54,937 nt of DNA from CALHVX01 sp964640725. Lineage in GTDB: Bacteria > Pseudomonadota > Gammaproteobacteria > Pseudomonadales > Azotimanducaceae. This document shows positions 1 to 8,984 of the stretch, piece by piece. Every line of letters begins with the position of its first letter. The stretch's first letter is position 1. The notes beneath the pieces were generated by a model, which made no database searches, was not told the DNA's origin, and saw only the letters and a list, made by a program, of their open reading frames with translations. The DNA is taken from NCBI GenBank assembly GCA_964640725.1, contig CAZXIJ010000027.1:1-54937 (forward strand), given 5' to 3'. The translations under genes and the position numbers were made by a program.

Positions 1-284
1 ATCCAGGCCTGGGTGCGCGGCTGCAGCCGCTCGTGCAGGACGTCGACGCGGACGTGGGCGTCCGCCTGCAGCGCGTAGGACAGACCGACCAGGAAACCGA
101 CCGCGTACAGGTGCCACTGCAGCTCTTCGAACTCGATCCGGCCCTCACCAAAGGCATAGCGCAGCAGCACGTTCAGGACGATGACCAGCAGCAAAGCGAG
201 CCAGATCCAGGAGATGGCTCGGCCGATCAGGTCGATGACCGGCTCCAGGCGCCGGGACAGGGCGGTTTCGGGCAGCTGCAGCAA
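1..284 (-). CDS. dctQ: TRAP transporter small permease, DctQ family (partial, runs off the window)
   Basis: N-terminal part of the small membrane subunit of a tripartite ATP-independent periplasmic transporter. The reverse-strand frame stays open to base 1 and shows a first membrane helix (WIWLALLLVIVLNVLLRY), then the family-typical stretch EELQWHLYAVGFLVGLSYAL and DAHVRVDVL, which matches DctQ proteins. No ATG is in a suitable place. A TTG at 284 lies 1 base after the dctP stop and would give translational coupling, but a start inside dctP is possible. The large permease dctM would be expected beyond base 1. Confidence 0.8.
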   Translation of the reverse strand, partial: MLQLPETALSRRLEPVIDLIGRAISWIWLALLLVIVLNVLLRYAFGEGRIEFEELQWHLYAVGFLVGLSYALQADAHVRVDVLHERLQPRTQAW

Positions 285-285
285 G

Positions 286-1413
286 CTAGAAGTCTCGGGG
301 CAGGTAGGCGCGGGATTTCCACAGGCTGTACGTCTCGCGGAACGCGCGCTGGGCCTTGAGGATCTTGGCGAACATCGGGTCTTTTGCGGCTTCTTCGTCC
401 AGAACCTGGGTCGCGACCGCTTCCAGCTGTCGCAGGACCGGTTCCGGCAGGGTCTCGGCGCTGACGCCGTTGGCCGGGAACTGGGCCATGACTTCGCCCT
501 GCAAGGCTTCCGAGCGCGCCAGGTTGCGCGTCACGCCGGCGGTGCAGGCCATCTCGATCAGCGCCTGCTGTTCAGCTGCCAGGGTATTCCACAGGGTGCG
601 ATTGACGACCAGATGCATGCCCGTGGCCGGCTGATGCCAGCCCGGGTAGTAGTTGTAGCGCGCGACCCGGTTGAAGCCCAGGGACTGATCGACGATGGGC
701 AGGGCGAACTCCGTGGCGTCGATGGCGCCTTTTTCCAGCGCCTGGAAGATCTCGCCGCCGGGCAGCATGGTGACCGAGGCACCCAGCCGCTCCAGGACCT
801 TGCCGCCAATTCCGGCAAAGCGGATTTTCAGACCCTTCAGATCGTCCAGGTCGTCGATCCGCTCGCGGAACCAGCCCGCGGTCTCCGGCCCGGTAATGCC
901 GCAGAACACCGGGTGCAGGTTGTAGGGCTCATACAGCTCGATGCCGAGTTCCCGGCCCCCGGCTTCGTACCACCAGGCTGAAAACTCCCAGGGCTCCATG
1001 CCAAAGGGCACGGCTCCGAGCAGGGCGCTGGCGGGGACCTTGCCCTGGTCGTAGCCGAGCCAGGTGTATCCGGCCTGGATCTTTCCTTCGCTCACGGCGT
1101 CGGTGATGCTGAAGGCGGGCACCAGCTCCCCGGGCTCAAACACCTTGAAGTCAATGCGGCCGCCGGAAGCCTCACGCAGCGCTCGCGACACGTACAATAT
1201 GTTATCGCCAAGGACGGGCATGGTTGTCTGGAACGCCCCGGGGGTGCGCCAGGCCAGTTTGGCGACGCGGGATGCGAGGTTGGCGTCCTGGGAGGGATCA
1301 TCCGATGGGCTTGCAGGCGGGCGCCCACCGGCTGGCCGCAGGGCCAGGCTGCCTACCAGGCCGACGAAAAATGCGACCGCAACAGCAACTGCTGCGGCCC
1401 GATGGCTCAACAC
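286..1413 (-). CDS. dctP: TRAP transporter substrate-binding protein, DctP/TakP-like
   Basis: Periplasmic solute-binding protein of a TRAP transporter, 375 residues. It has an N-terminal signal or anchor segment (about residues 5-27), then the DctP fold with stretches such as GYTWLGYDQGK, GITGPETAGWF and GGEIFQALEKGAIDATEF, which put it in the branch that includes TakP (2-oxo acids) and the so-called mannitol/chloroaromatic binders. An organic acid ligand is an inference from that branch. The GTG start at 1413 follows a strong purine-rich ribosome site (AGGAGGGG, 5 bases upstream). It is the first gene of a dctPQ(M) operon and is divergent from pntAA across 211 bases. Confidence 0.88.
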   Translation of the reverse strand: MLSHRAAAVAVAVAFFVGLVGSLALRPAGGRPPASPSDDPSQDANLASRVAKLAWRTPGAFQTTMPVLGDNILYVSRALREASGGRIDFKVFEPGELVPAFSITDAVSEGKIQAGYTWLGYDQGKVPASALLGAVPFGMEPWEFSAWWYEAGGRELGIELYEPYNLHPVFCGITGPETAGWFRERIDDLDDLKGLKIRFAGIGGKVLERLGASVTMLPGGEIFQALEKGAIDATEFALPIVDQSLGFNRVARYNYYPGWHQPATGMHLVVNRTLWNTLAAEQQALIEMACTAGVTRNLARSEALQGEVMAQFPANGVSAETLPEPVLRQLEAVATQVLDEEAAKDPMFAKILKAQRAFRETYSLWKSRAYLPRDF

Positions 1414-1624
1414 TGGAATCCCCTCCTGAGCGCGGCTTCACTCGGAGTTCACGGCCGCGCGATGTAAAGGATTGTGGAAACAAGTACTTGCGGATGCAAG
1501 CGGCGCGTTTTTTCTGCCTTGTTTTCTGGAATAATGAACGGCTGCGGCGAAGGGTCGCGGATTCAAAAATAGAAGCGGCCGGGCCTGTTCAGGTCTCAGG
1601 TCGATGATCAACGGGGGATTCAGC

Positions 1625-2752
1625 ATGCAGATTGGTGTGCCAAAGGAGACGTGGCAGGGCGAACAGCGCGCTGCGATCTCTCCGCAGACCGCGAAAAAGC
1701 TGTCCGGAGCCGGCTTTGACGTTCAGGTGGCCGCGGGCGCCGGAACGCTGTCGGGCTACACGGACGACAGCTACGCGGAGGCCGGTGCGACGATCGTCAG
1801 CGATCATCAGGCGCTGCTCGGCAGTTCGGACATTATCTTGCGGGTTCGCAAGCCGGAAGCCGACGAGGTGGGCCTGCTGAAGCCCGGCTCCCTGCACGTC
1901 AGCTTTCTGGATCCCTTTAACGAAAAGGACCTGGTCCAATCCATGGCTGAACGCGGCGTGACCTCGATCAGCATGGAGATGGTGCCCCGGTCTACCCGCG
2001 CCCAGAAGATGGACGCGCTGTCGTCCCAGGCGAACCTCGCCGGGTACGTCACCGTGCTGCTGGCCGCGCAGCACTGCCCCAAGATCATGCCCATGATGAT
2101 GACGCCCGCTGGCACGATCGCGCCGGCGCGCGTGTTCGTGATCGGCGCCGGGGTCGCGGGCCTGCAGGCCATCGCCACCGCCAAACGGCTGGGTGCCCGG
2201 GTCGATGCCTTCGACACGCGCCCGGTCGTCGCCGAGCAGGTGCGGTCCCTGGGCGGCAAGTTTGTCGAGATTGATCTGGGCGATACCGGCCAGACCGATC
2301 AGGGTTACGCCAAAGAGCTGACCCCGGAGCAGATCGAGCTGCAGAAAGAAGGGCAGAAGAAAGTCATTGCCCAGTCCGATGTCGTAATCACTACCGCCCA
2401 GCTGTTCGGACGCCCGGCGCCGCGCATTGTCAGCGCTGACATGGTTGCGGCCATGCAGCCCGGCAGCGTCGTGGTCGATATGGCGGTCGATACCGGCGGC
2501 AACGTCGAAGGCTCCCGGCCTGGCGAAGTGGTCGACGTGAACGGCGTCAAGATCATTGGTCAGAGCAACCTGCCCTCGCAGGTCGCGCGCAACGCGACAG
2601 ACATGTACGCGAACAACCTGTTCAACCTGGTCACCGAGTTCTGGGACGCCGAAGAGAAGGTGCTGAACCTGGATCCGGAAGACGAGATCATTCAGGCCTG
2701 CGTCATCACCCGTGACGGCGCGATCGTCAACGAAACCATCAAAAACCTGTAG
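1625..2752 (+). CDS. pntAA: NAD(P) transhydrogenase subunit alpha part 1
   Basis: Soluble NAD(H)-binding domain I of the proton-translocating nicotinamide nucleotide transhydrogenase, 375 residues. It begins MQIGVPKE and carries the Rossmann motif VIGAGVAGLQAIATAKRLGA near residue 170, followed by the D-T-R-P segment that contacts NAD. The alpha subunit is split here: the membrane part is the next gene, as in many proteobacteria with a three-gene enzyme. An in-frame ATG at 1604 exists, but the ATG at 1625 is preceded by GGGGGA at good spacing and matches the conserved family start. It is followed at 12 bases by pntAB. Confidence 0.95.
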   Translation: MQIGVPKETWQGEQRAAISPQTAKKLSGAGFDVQVAAGAGTLSGYTDDSYAEAGATIVSDHQALLGSSDIILRVRKPEADEVGLLKPGSLHVSFLDPFNEKDLVQSMAERGVTSISMEMVPRSTRAQKMDALSSQANLAGYVTVLLAAQHCPKIMPMMMTPAGTIAPARVFVIGAGVAGLQAIATAKRLGARVDAFDTRPVVAEQVRSLGGKFVEIDLGDTGQTDQGYAKELTPEQIELQKEGQKKVIAQSDVVITTAQLFGRPAPRIVSADMVAAMQPGSVVVDMAVDTGGNVEGSRPGEVVDVNGVKIIGQSNLPSQVARNATDMYANNLFNLVTEFWDAEEKVLNLDPEDEIIQACVITRDGAIVNETIKNL

Positions 2753-2764
2753 GAGTCGAAAGCT

Positions 2765-3060
2765 ATGGACGCGGTATTTCTCGCATTTATCTTGATGCTC
2801 TCGATCTTCCTGGGGTTCGAGCTCATCTCCAAAGTACCGGCAACGCTGCATACGCCGCTGATGTCCGGTGCCAACGCCATCTCTGGCATCACCATTGTCG
2901 GCGCGCTGACTTCAGCCGGTGCCGGCGTTGACGGCCTGGCGACTTTCCTGGGCACCGTTGCCGTGGCCTTTGCCATGATCAACGTGGTTGGCGGCTACAT
3001 GGTCACCAACCGGATGCTCTCCATGTTCAAGAAGAAAGACACGGGCGGGGAGGCGAAGTA

Positions 3061-3061
<1 letters not shown>
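2765..3061 (+). CDS. pntAB: NAD(P) transhydrogenase subunit alpha part 2 (membrane)
   Basis: Small integral-membrane subunit of the transhydrogenase, 98 residues, with three or four hydrophobic helices that form part of the proton channel. The residues GFELISKVPATLHTPLMSG are the conserved start of the membrane domain of PntA. Its stop overlaps the pntB start by one base (TAATG), so the two are translationally coupled. Confidence 0.93.
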
Positions 3062-4422
<1,361 letters not shown>

Positions 4423-4437
4423 GGGGCACATCCGGTT

Positions 4438-4896
4438 GTGGCTGAACTGAAGGACATCAAGAACTTCGTTCAGCTGCGACCCCTGCTGGGCACCTCCGGG
4501 CAACCGCTCCGGGACCAGTTTGCGCTGATTGCAGACGCCGGGTATCGGCTGGTCATTAACCTGGCCCTGCCCAGCTCAGACCATGCGATCGCCGACGAAG
4601 GTGCCGTGGTCACCGGTCTGGGCATGAGCTTTGCGCACATTCCCGTGCAGTTCGATAATCCCACTGCAGCGGACTTCGAACAGTTTGCCGGCATCATGGA
4701 CGCCTACGCCGGCCAGCCGGTCTGGGTGCACTGTGTGGTTAACGCACGGGTCTCCGGTTTCTGCTACCGCTATCTGACAGAACGGCTGGGCGAGCCTGCC
4801 GACAGCAGCCGCTCGCCAATTCTGGAGCGATGGTTGCCGCAGATGGACGCGACCTGGCGACGCTACCTTTCCCTGGACGCCGACAGCGCGAGCTGA
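4438..4896 (+). CDS. Protein tyrosine phosphatase-like / beta-lactamase hydrolase-like protein with a shortened P-loop
   Basis: Small protein of 152 residues of the dual-specificity phosphatase-like superfamily. It shows the conserved start DIKNFVQLRPLLGTSGQP, the aspartate-containing strand PVQFDNPT and a phosphate-loop-like motif HCVVNARVSG (His98, Cys99, Arg104). Classical phosphatases have Cys, five residues, then Arg; here only four residues lie between. From memory this short loop is shared by a family of proteobacterial relatives, so activity is uncertain. The GTG start has AAGGGG upstream. It lies 15 bases after pntB and is probably co-transcribed. Confidence 0.75.
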   Translation: MAELKDIKNFVQLRPLLGTSGQPLRDQFALIADAGYRLVINLALPSSDHAIADEGAVVTGLGMSFAHIPVQFDNPTAADFEQFAGIMDAYAGQPVWVHCVVNARVSGFCYRYLTERLGEPADSSRSPILERWLPQMDATWRRYLSLDADSAS

Positions 4897-4907
4897 CCCG
4901 GCAGCGC

Positions 4908-5065
4908 AGCTGACGCCGGCAGTGTTAGCTGACGCCNNNNNNNNNNNNNNNNNNNNNNNNNNNNNNNNNNNNNNNNNNNNNNNNNNNNNNNNNNNNNNNN
5001 NNNNNNNNNNNNNNNNNNNNNNNNNNNNNNNNNNNNAGCTGACGCCGGCAGTGTTAGCTGACGCC
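4908..5065. repeat. Scaffold gap flanked by identical 29-base ends, in a short tandem repeat
   Basis: A run of exactly 100 N (4937-5036). The 29 bases before it (4908-4936) are identical to the 29 after it (5037-5065). Each copy holds a 19-base unit (AGCTGACGCCGGCAGTGTT) plus the first 10 bases of the next. An imperfect earlier unit begins at 4891 and contains the stop codon of the phosphatase-like gene. The likeliest reading is two overlapping contigs joined with a fixed-size gap. Merged, the two convergent stop codons would be about 39 bases apart. Confidence 0.8.
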
Positions 5066-5667
5066 TACCACATACGGTCCTTGGCGTAGTCGGCATAGCC
5101 TTCGTCGTAGGCGCGCGCGTCGAAATCTGCCTGATACTCCTTGATGAACTCGCCAGCGGTGGGGATGCCCGCACTGTCATCGCCCGCCTGCCACAGCCGT
5201 GACCGCATGAGCGCCTTGGCGCACTGGAAGTAGGCCTCGGCGACCGTCACCACGATCACAGAACGCGGGTGTTTGCCGCGCTGGTCGAAGGCGCCGGTCA
5301 GCGCGAGATCGGTGCTCAAGACAGCGCGGCCGTTGATACGCACTACGTTGTTGCTGCCCGGGACCATGAACATCAGGCTGACGCGGCCGTCCTCGACAAT
5401 GTTGCGCAGGGAGTCGAGGCGGTTGTTGCCGCGCCAGTCCGGCAGCCAGAGCGTGCCGGGATCGACGATTCGCACGACGGGCCCCGAATCCCCCCGGGGG
5501 CTGGCGTCTGTGCCGGCCGGGCCGACGGTGCTGAGCACCACAAAGCGCGACCGGTCGATCCATTCGCGATAGCGGGGAGTGATCTCAGTTCTGACCTTGT
5601 CGACGGCGCCTGGGACCACGACTTCGTATAGACGCTCCAGGGCATCGATGCTGTCAACGATTGTCAT
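5065..5667 (-). CDS. Pyridoxamine 5'-phosphate oxidase-family FMN protein (MSMEG_1061-like)
   Basis: Flavin-binding split-barrel protein of 200 residues. The core reads SPRGDSGPVVRIVDPGTLWL, then LPDWRGNNRLDSLRNI and the NVVRINGRA strand, which is the pattern of PPOX-type flavoproteins of the MSMEG_1061 group. Members bind FMN or F420; the substrate of this group is not known to me. It is the second gene of a two-gene unit, 9 bases after the MOSC gene. Its TAG stop lies in the last repeat unit after the N run. Confidence 0.82.
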   Translation of the reverse strand: MTIVDSIDALERLYEVVVPGAVDKVRTEITPRYREWIDRSRFVVLSTVGPAGTDASPRGDSGPVVRIVDPGTLWLPDWRGNNRLDSLRNIVEDGRVSLMFMVPGSNNVVRINGRAVLSTDLALTGAFDQRGKHPRSVIVVTVAEAYFQCAKALMRSRLWQAGDDSAGIPTAGEFIKEYQADFDARAYDEGYADYAKDRMW

Positions 5668-5676
5668 GGGAACTCC

Positions 5677-6138
5677 TCAATGGCCTGCGGCGAACTGCAC
5701 CGCATCGCCCACGCGAATCACGCCCGTGCCCTGAACCCAGGCCCGCAAGCCTGCGGACACCAGGAAGGCTCGAACGATGGAGGTGGCAGAGTACTCTGCG
5801 GTGGCCAGCTTTTTGCCGAGGGTAGCACAGGGGTCGCACAGCTCGAAGCCCTCGACGGGCACATCGCCGATCTGAAATTTGCGCCCGACCAGCGGATTGA
5901 GGCGAATGCCCCGGGTGAGCAGGTTGCGCCCCATGGCAGCGGGCGGAATCGTCAACCCCGTATCCCGGACGAACTGCTCGATTGCCTCGGCCTCGATCAA
6001 TGACACCACGCCCTTGCCAGCCCCAAAGTGACGGTCACCTTCGAGGCCCCGGCCCACAACCAGCCGGGCAGATTCCACCGGCTGCTGCGAGGCCCCGTGC
6101 TCGGCGGCGTAGAAGATGTTTTCCAATTGCCCGGTCAT
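5677..6138 (-). CDS. MOSC domain-containing protein
   Basis: MOSC-domain protein of 153 residues, a single domain without the N-terminal beta-barrel of larger family members. GRGLEGDRHFG, the GRNLLTRGI strand and FELCDPCATLGKKL (with the conserved cysteine) are typical. MOSC domains bind and transfer sulfur or the molybdenum cofactor in sulfurase and molybdenum-reductase systems; the target here is unknown. It may serve the molybdenum hydroxylase encoded further right in the window, which is only an inference. Divergent from the PhzF-like gene across 77 bases. Confidence 0.85.
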   Translation of the reverse strand: MTGQLENIFYAAEHGASQQPVESARLVVGRGLEGDRHFGAGKGVVSLIEAEAIEQFVRDTGLTIPPAAMGRNLLTRGIRLNPLVGRKFQIGDVPVEGFELCDPCATLGKKLATAEYSATSIVRAFLVSAGLRAWVQGTGVIRVGDAVQFAAGH

Positions 6139-6215
6139 GCGTTGCTCCTGCTCTGCGGCTGCAGGTTACAGGAGCCGGCCCGCGGCTTACCATCGAGGTT
6201 TTGCGGGAGAGTATC

Positions 6216-7037
6216 GTGCGTCTGGCCATCGTAGATGTGTTTGCAGAGCAGCAGTTTGAAGGCAACCAGCTGGCGGTGGTGCGCGACGCGGCGGACCTTT
6301 CTGCAGAGGCGATGCAGCGCATCGCGCAGGAGATGAACTTCTCGGAGACCACCTTCGTGACCCGGGAGTCGGAGGGCGCGGCGACGGTTCGCATCTTTAC
6401 CCCCAAGCAGGAGCTGCCCTTTGCCGGGCACCCGACCCTGGGCACTGCCTGGACGCTCACCGGCGGCCAGGGCGAGATCACGCTGGAGCTGGCGGCCGGC
6501 GATGTGCCCGTACGCTTCGAAGATGGCATTGGCTGGATGACCCCGCCGCCGGTGACCCTGGGCGCCACGCTGCCGGCCGCCGATGCGGCGGCGCTGCTGA
6601 ACATCTCCGAAGATGCGCTCGATTCGAGCTTTCCCGTTCAGCTCGCAGCGGTCGGTCCGAGCTTTGTGTTTGTGCCGGTCCGGTCGCTGTCGCTGCTGCA
6701 GCGCGCTGTCTTGAACGTGCCCGTCTACGAAGCGCTGCAGGCTGCCGGGCACCCGATGTCCTGTGTCTGCGTTTTTTCCTCGGACAGCTATGACGCCAGC
6801 AGCGACTTTGCGATGCGCGTGTTCTTCGATGCTGGCGGCATTCGAGAAGACGCGGCGACCGGCAGCGCGAACAGCGCTTTCGCGGCCTATCTCAAGGCGC
6901 ATCAAGGGACGCTGGGCCTGGTCACAGTGGCGCAGGGCGTTGAGATCGACAGGCCTTCCAAGCTGTACCTGCGGGTCCAGGAGCCGCTGCAGGTGGGCGG
7001 GCGGGTGTTCGCGAGCGTTGAAGGCGCGCTGTGCTGA
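6216..7037 (+). CDS. PhzF family isomerase/epimerase
   Basis: Enzyme of the PhzF/diaminopimelate-epimerase fold, 273 residues. Visible are the start VDVFAEQQFEGNQLAVV, the catalytic glutamate in NFSETTFV (about residue 44), ELPFAGHPTLGTAW and the C-terminal EDAATGSANSAFAAYL. Most family members outside phenazine clusters have unknown substrates, and there are no phenazine genes here. The frame continues upstream, but the GTG at 6216 preceded by GGGAGA matches the family start. The AraC gene follows after 25 bases. Confidence 0.87.
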   Translation: MRLAIVDVFAEQQFEGNQLAVVRDAADLSAEAMQRIAQEMNFSETTFVTRESEGAATVRIFTPKQELPFAGHPTLGTAWTLTGGQGEITLELAAGDVPVRFEDGIGWMTPPPVTLGATLPAADAAALLNISEDALDSSFPVQLAAVGPSFVFVPVRSLSLLQRAVLNVPVYEALQAAGHPMSCVCVFSSDSYDASSDFAMRVFFDAGGIREDAATGSANSAFAAYLKAHQGTLGLVTVAQGVEIDRPSKLYLRVQEPLQVGGRVFASVEGALC

Positions 7038-7062
7038 GGGCCACGGCAGTTTGGCCGACCTC

Positions 7063-7893
7063 ATGGAGTACCTGACGCACCAACCGCCGACGCCCCTGGG
7101 TGAGGGCGTTATCGAGGTCATCTGGTTCCGGGGCTTTCAGCCCGATCACAGCATTGAGCGCCTGGTGCCGACCGGGCATCCCTCGATCATCTGCTGCTTT
7201 GACGGGATGCCCCGGCACACCTTCGACAATGCTACCCACAAGCCGCTGACCACGCTGCACGACATCTGGCTGTACGGCATGCACCGGCACTACCTGTCCA
7301 TCTCCGCGCATCCGGACTCGGAGATGTTGGTGTTGCGGTTTGCGACCCCCGGCGCGCTGCCGTTTCTGCACGAGCCTCTAGCCCGCTACAACGACCGCAT
7401 CGAGCCGAAGGCGGTGGCGCTTGGCGGTGCTCTGGGACCGTTCCACGCCGCGCTCGCAGCAGCGGAGGGTGGGCCAGCCAAGTTTGCGGTGGTTGATGCC
7501 TGGCTGGCAGACCGCTTTGATGCATCCCTGCTGCCGTCGCCTGCCCTGCTGGAGACCGTGCGTCAGCTGCGCGCATCTGCTGCCGGTGATCTGGCATCGG
7601 TGGTCGATGCATACCCCCACAGCCACAAGACGCTCATCGATCACTTCAAGCGCCACATTGGCCTGACGCCCAAGTACTACCACCGGCTGCTGCGGTTCTA
7701 CGACGTGTTCCGCCGGCTGGAGCAGGGCGTTGCGATTTCCTGGGCTGAGATTGCGCTGGACTGCGGCTACACGGACCAGTCGCACTTCGTCCGGGAGTTT
7801 CGGCATTTCTCCGGCTTTACACCCGCGCAGTTTCGAGCCGCTGGTTTTGAGCCCGAGGTGAGCAACTACTTTCCGCTGGACGGGCCGGGTTAA
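7063..7893 (+). CDS. AraC family transcriptional regulator (DUF6597-type sensor domain)
   Basis: Regulator of 276 residues. The N-terminal half (about residues 1-140) resembles the cupin-like DUF6597 domain found in many AraC proteins, with VPTGHPSIICCF and GMHRHYLSI. The C-terminal third holds two helix-turn-helix units, ending in WAEIALDCGYTDQSHFVREF and SGFTPAQFR. It probably controls the PhzF-like gene just upstream or its own operon. The ATG at 7063 is chosen; a TTG at 7051 is an alternative with a better-placed GAGGG. Confidence 0.86.
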   Translation: MEYLTHQPPTPLGEGVIEVIWFRGFQPDHSIERLVPTGHPSIICCFDGMPRHTFDNATHKPLTTLHDIWLYGMHRHYLSISAHPDSEMLVLRFATPGALPFLHEPLARYNDRIEPKAVALGGALGPFHAALAAAEGGPAKFAVVDAWLADRFDASLLPSPALLETVRQLRASAAGDLASVVDAYPHSHKTLIDHFKRHIGLTPKYYHRLLRFYDVFRRLEQGVAISWAEIALDCGYTDQSHFVREFRHFSGFTPAQFRAAGFEPEVSNYFPLDGPG

Positions 7894-7963
7894 TTTTTTT
7901 CAATACCAGAGCGGCACGGGGCGGCACTGTAAAGCCATTGTGAATTGCGCTCCGGAGTGCCCC

Positions 7964-8359
7964 ATGCCCGAGATGAACCTGATCGCCGTTGTCGTTGCTG
8001 CCCTGTCTGCATTCCTCCTGGGCGGGCTCTGGTACGGGCCACTTTTTGGCCAGCGGTGGCTTGCGGCCTGTGGGCAAATGGAAGATGTGCTCAATGGACG
8101 CTCGATGGCGCAGGTGTTTGGGCTTGCCGGCGCGCTGTCACTGATTGCAGCGTTGAACCTGGCGGCGTTTCTGGGGCCAGACGCTGATCTCGAGTTCGGT
8201 GTGTTTGCAGGCTTCGCGGCCGGCGCTGGGTGGGTGGGGGCCTTCCTGGGCATCATCTACCTGTTCGAGGCCCGCCCGTTGAGTCTGTGGCTGATCAATG
8301 CGGGTTACTCGACAGCGGCGCTGACGATCATGGGCGCAATTCTGGGAGGCTGGCGCTAG
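7964..8359 (+). CDS. DUF1761 domain-containing membrane protein
   Basis: Small membrane protein of 131 residues with four predicted helices. It matches the DUF1761 pattern: an N-terminal helix ending in GGLWYGPLFGQRWL, and a C-terminal part AFLGIIYLFEARPLSLWLIN followed by ALTIMGAILGGWR. Function is unknown for the family. The ATG at 7964 is preferred over a GTG at 7940 because CCGGAG lies 8-9 bases before it. Convergent with the gene at 8366. Confidence 0.8.
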   Translation: MPEMNLIAVVVAALSAFLLGGLWYGPLFGQRWLAACGQMEDVLNGRSMAQVFGLAGALSLIAALNLAAFLGPDADLEFGVFAGFAAGAGWVGAFLGIIYLFEARPLSLWLINAGYSTAALTIMGAILGGWR

Positions 8360-8365
8360 ACCCGC

Positions 8366-8866
8366 TCAGGGCCCGCCGTCGGTCAGGGCCTGTGTGCAAT
8401 CGGCAATGACTTCTTTAACTTTTGCGCCGATGGTGCTCAGCTCTGCATCTAGATCTCTCACGTTCCGATCAAACCAACGCTGCCCGGGCTGCGTATTGAT
8501 GACGCTGACGATCTGCTGTGCTGCGATATCCTGCCAAGGCACGCCGAAATCTGCGACCAGCTCCAGCATGCGCAGCCGGGTGATTTGAGTCACCTTGTTC
8601 TCGTAGTACGCGTGCAGCACAACGATCTCCGCGGGCTGCAGCTCTGACGGGCTTAGACAGGACTTGGCGATGATGGGCGCCAGGCTCTCACCCATGACCG
8701 TCCGTGCGTCGGCCATGACCTCGGCATAGCCCTGGCTGGTCAACTCGGCAAGGCTCAGCTCCTTAGCTTGCTTTAGCTCAATGAACACCAGGATCAGTCC
8801 TACAACCAGGGCCAGGCCGGTGGCCAGCTGAATCGAATCGACCAGAGAAATCTTGGCGCTAGGCAT
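8366..8866 (-). CDS. Hypothetical protein with one N-terminal membrane helix
   Basis: Protein of 166 residues that I do not recognise. Residues 10-30 (SIQLATGLALVVGLILVFIE) form one membrane helix; the rest is soluble and mostly helical, with two cysteines (CLSP and ADCTQ) and a charged C-terminal region. Coding potential is supported by codon use like its neighbours and a complete frame between the stop at 8366 and an ATG. It is followed upstream by 118 bases without a gene before the kinase stop, so it may be a separate unit. Confidence 0.6.
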   Translation of the reverse strand: MPSAKISLVDSIQLATGLALVVGLILVFIELKQAKELSLAELTSQGYAEVMADARTVMGESLAPIIAKSCLSPSELQPAEIVVLHAYYENKVTQITRLRMLELVADFGVPWQDIAAQQIVSVINTQPGQRWFDRNVRDLDAELSTIGAKVKEVIADCTQALTDGGP

Positions 8867-8984
8867 AGGGTCTCGAAAGCGCGGTAGGGGCAGGCGGGCA
8901 TTCTAACCGCACCGGGTCAACTCGGTGAAGACAGGCCGGGCACACTGTGCAGGCCGCTGACGGCACACAGCAGCTCGCGCCGGG

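Noticed and set aside
7893..7910. T-rich run after the AraC gene as an intrinsic terminator
   Set aside because: The seven T residues are not preceded by a convincing GC-rich hairpin.
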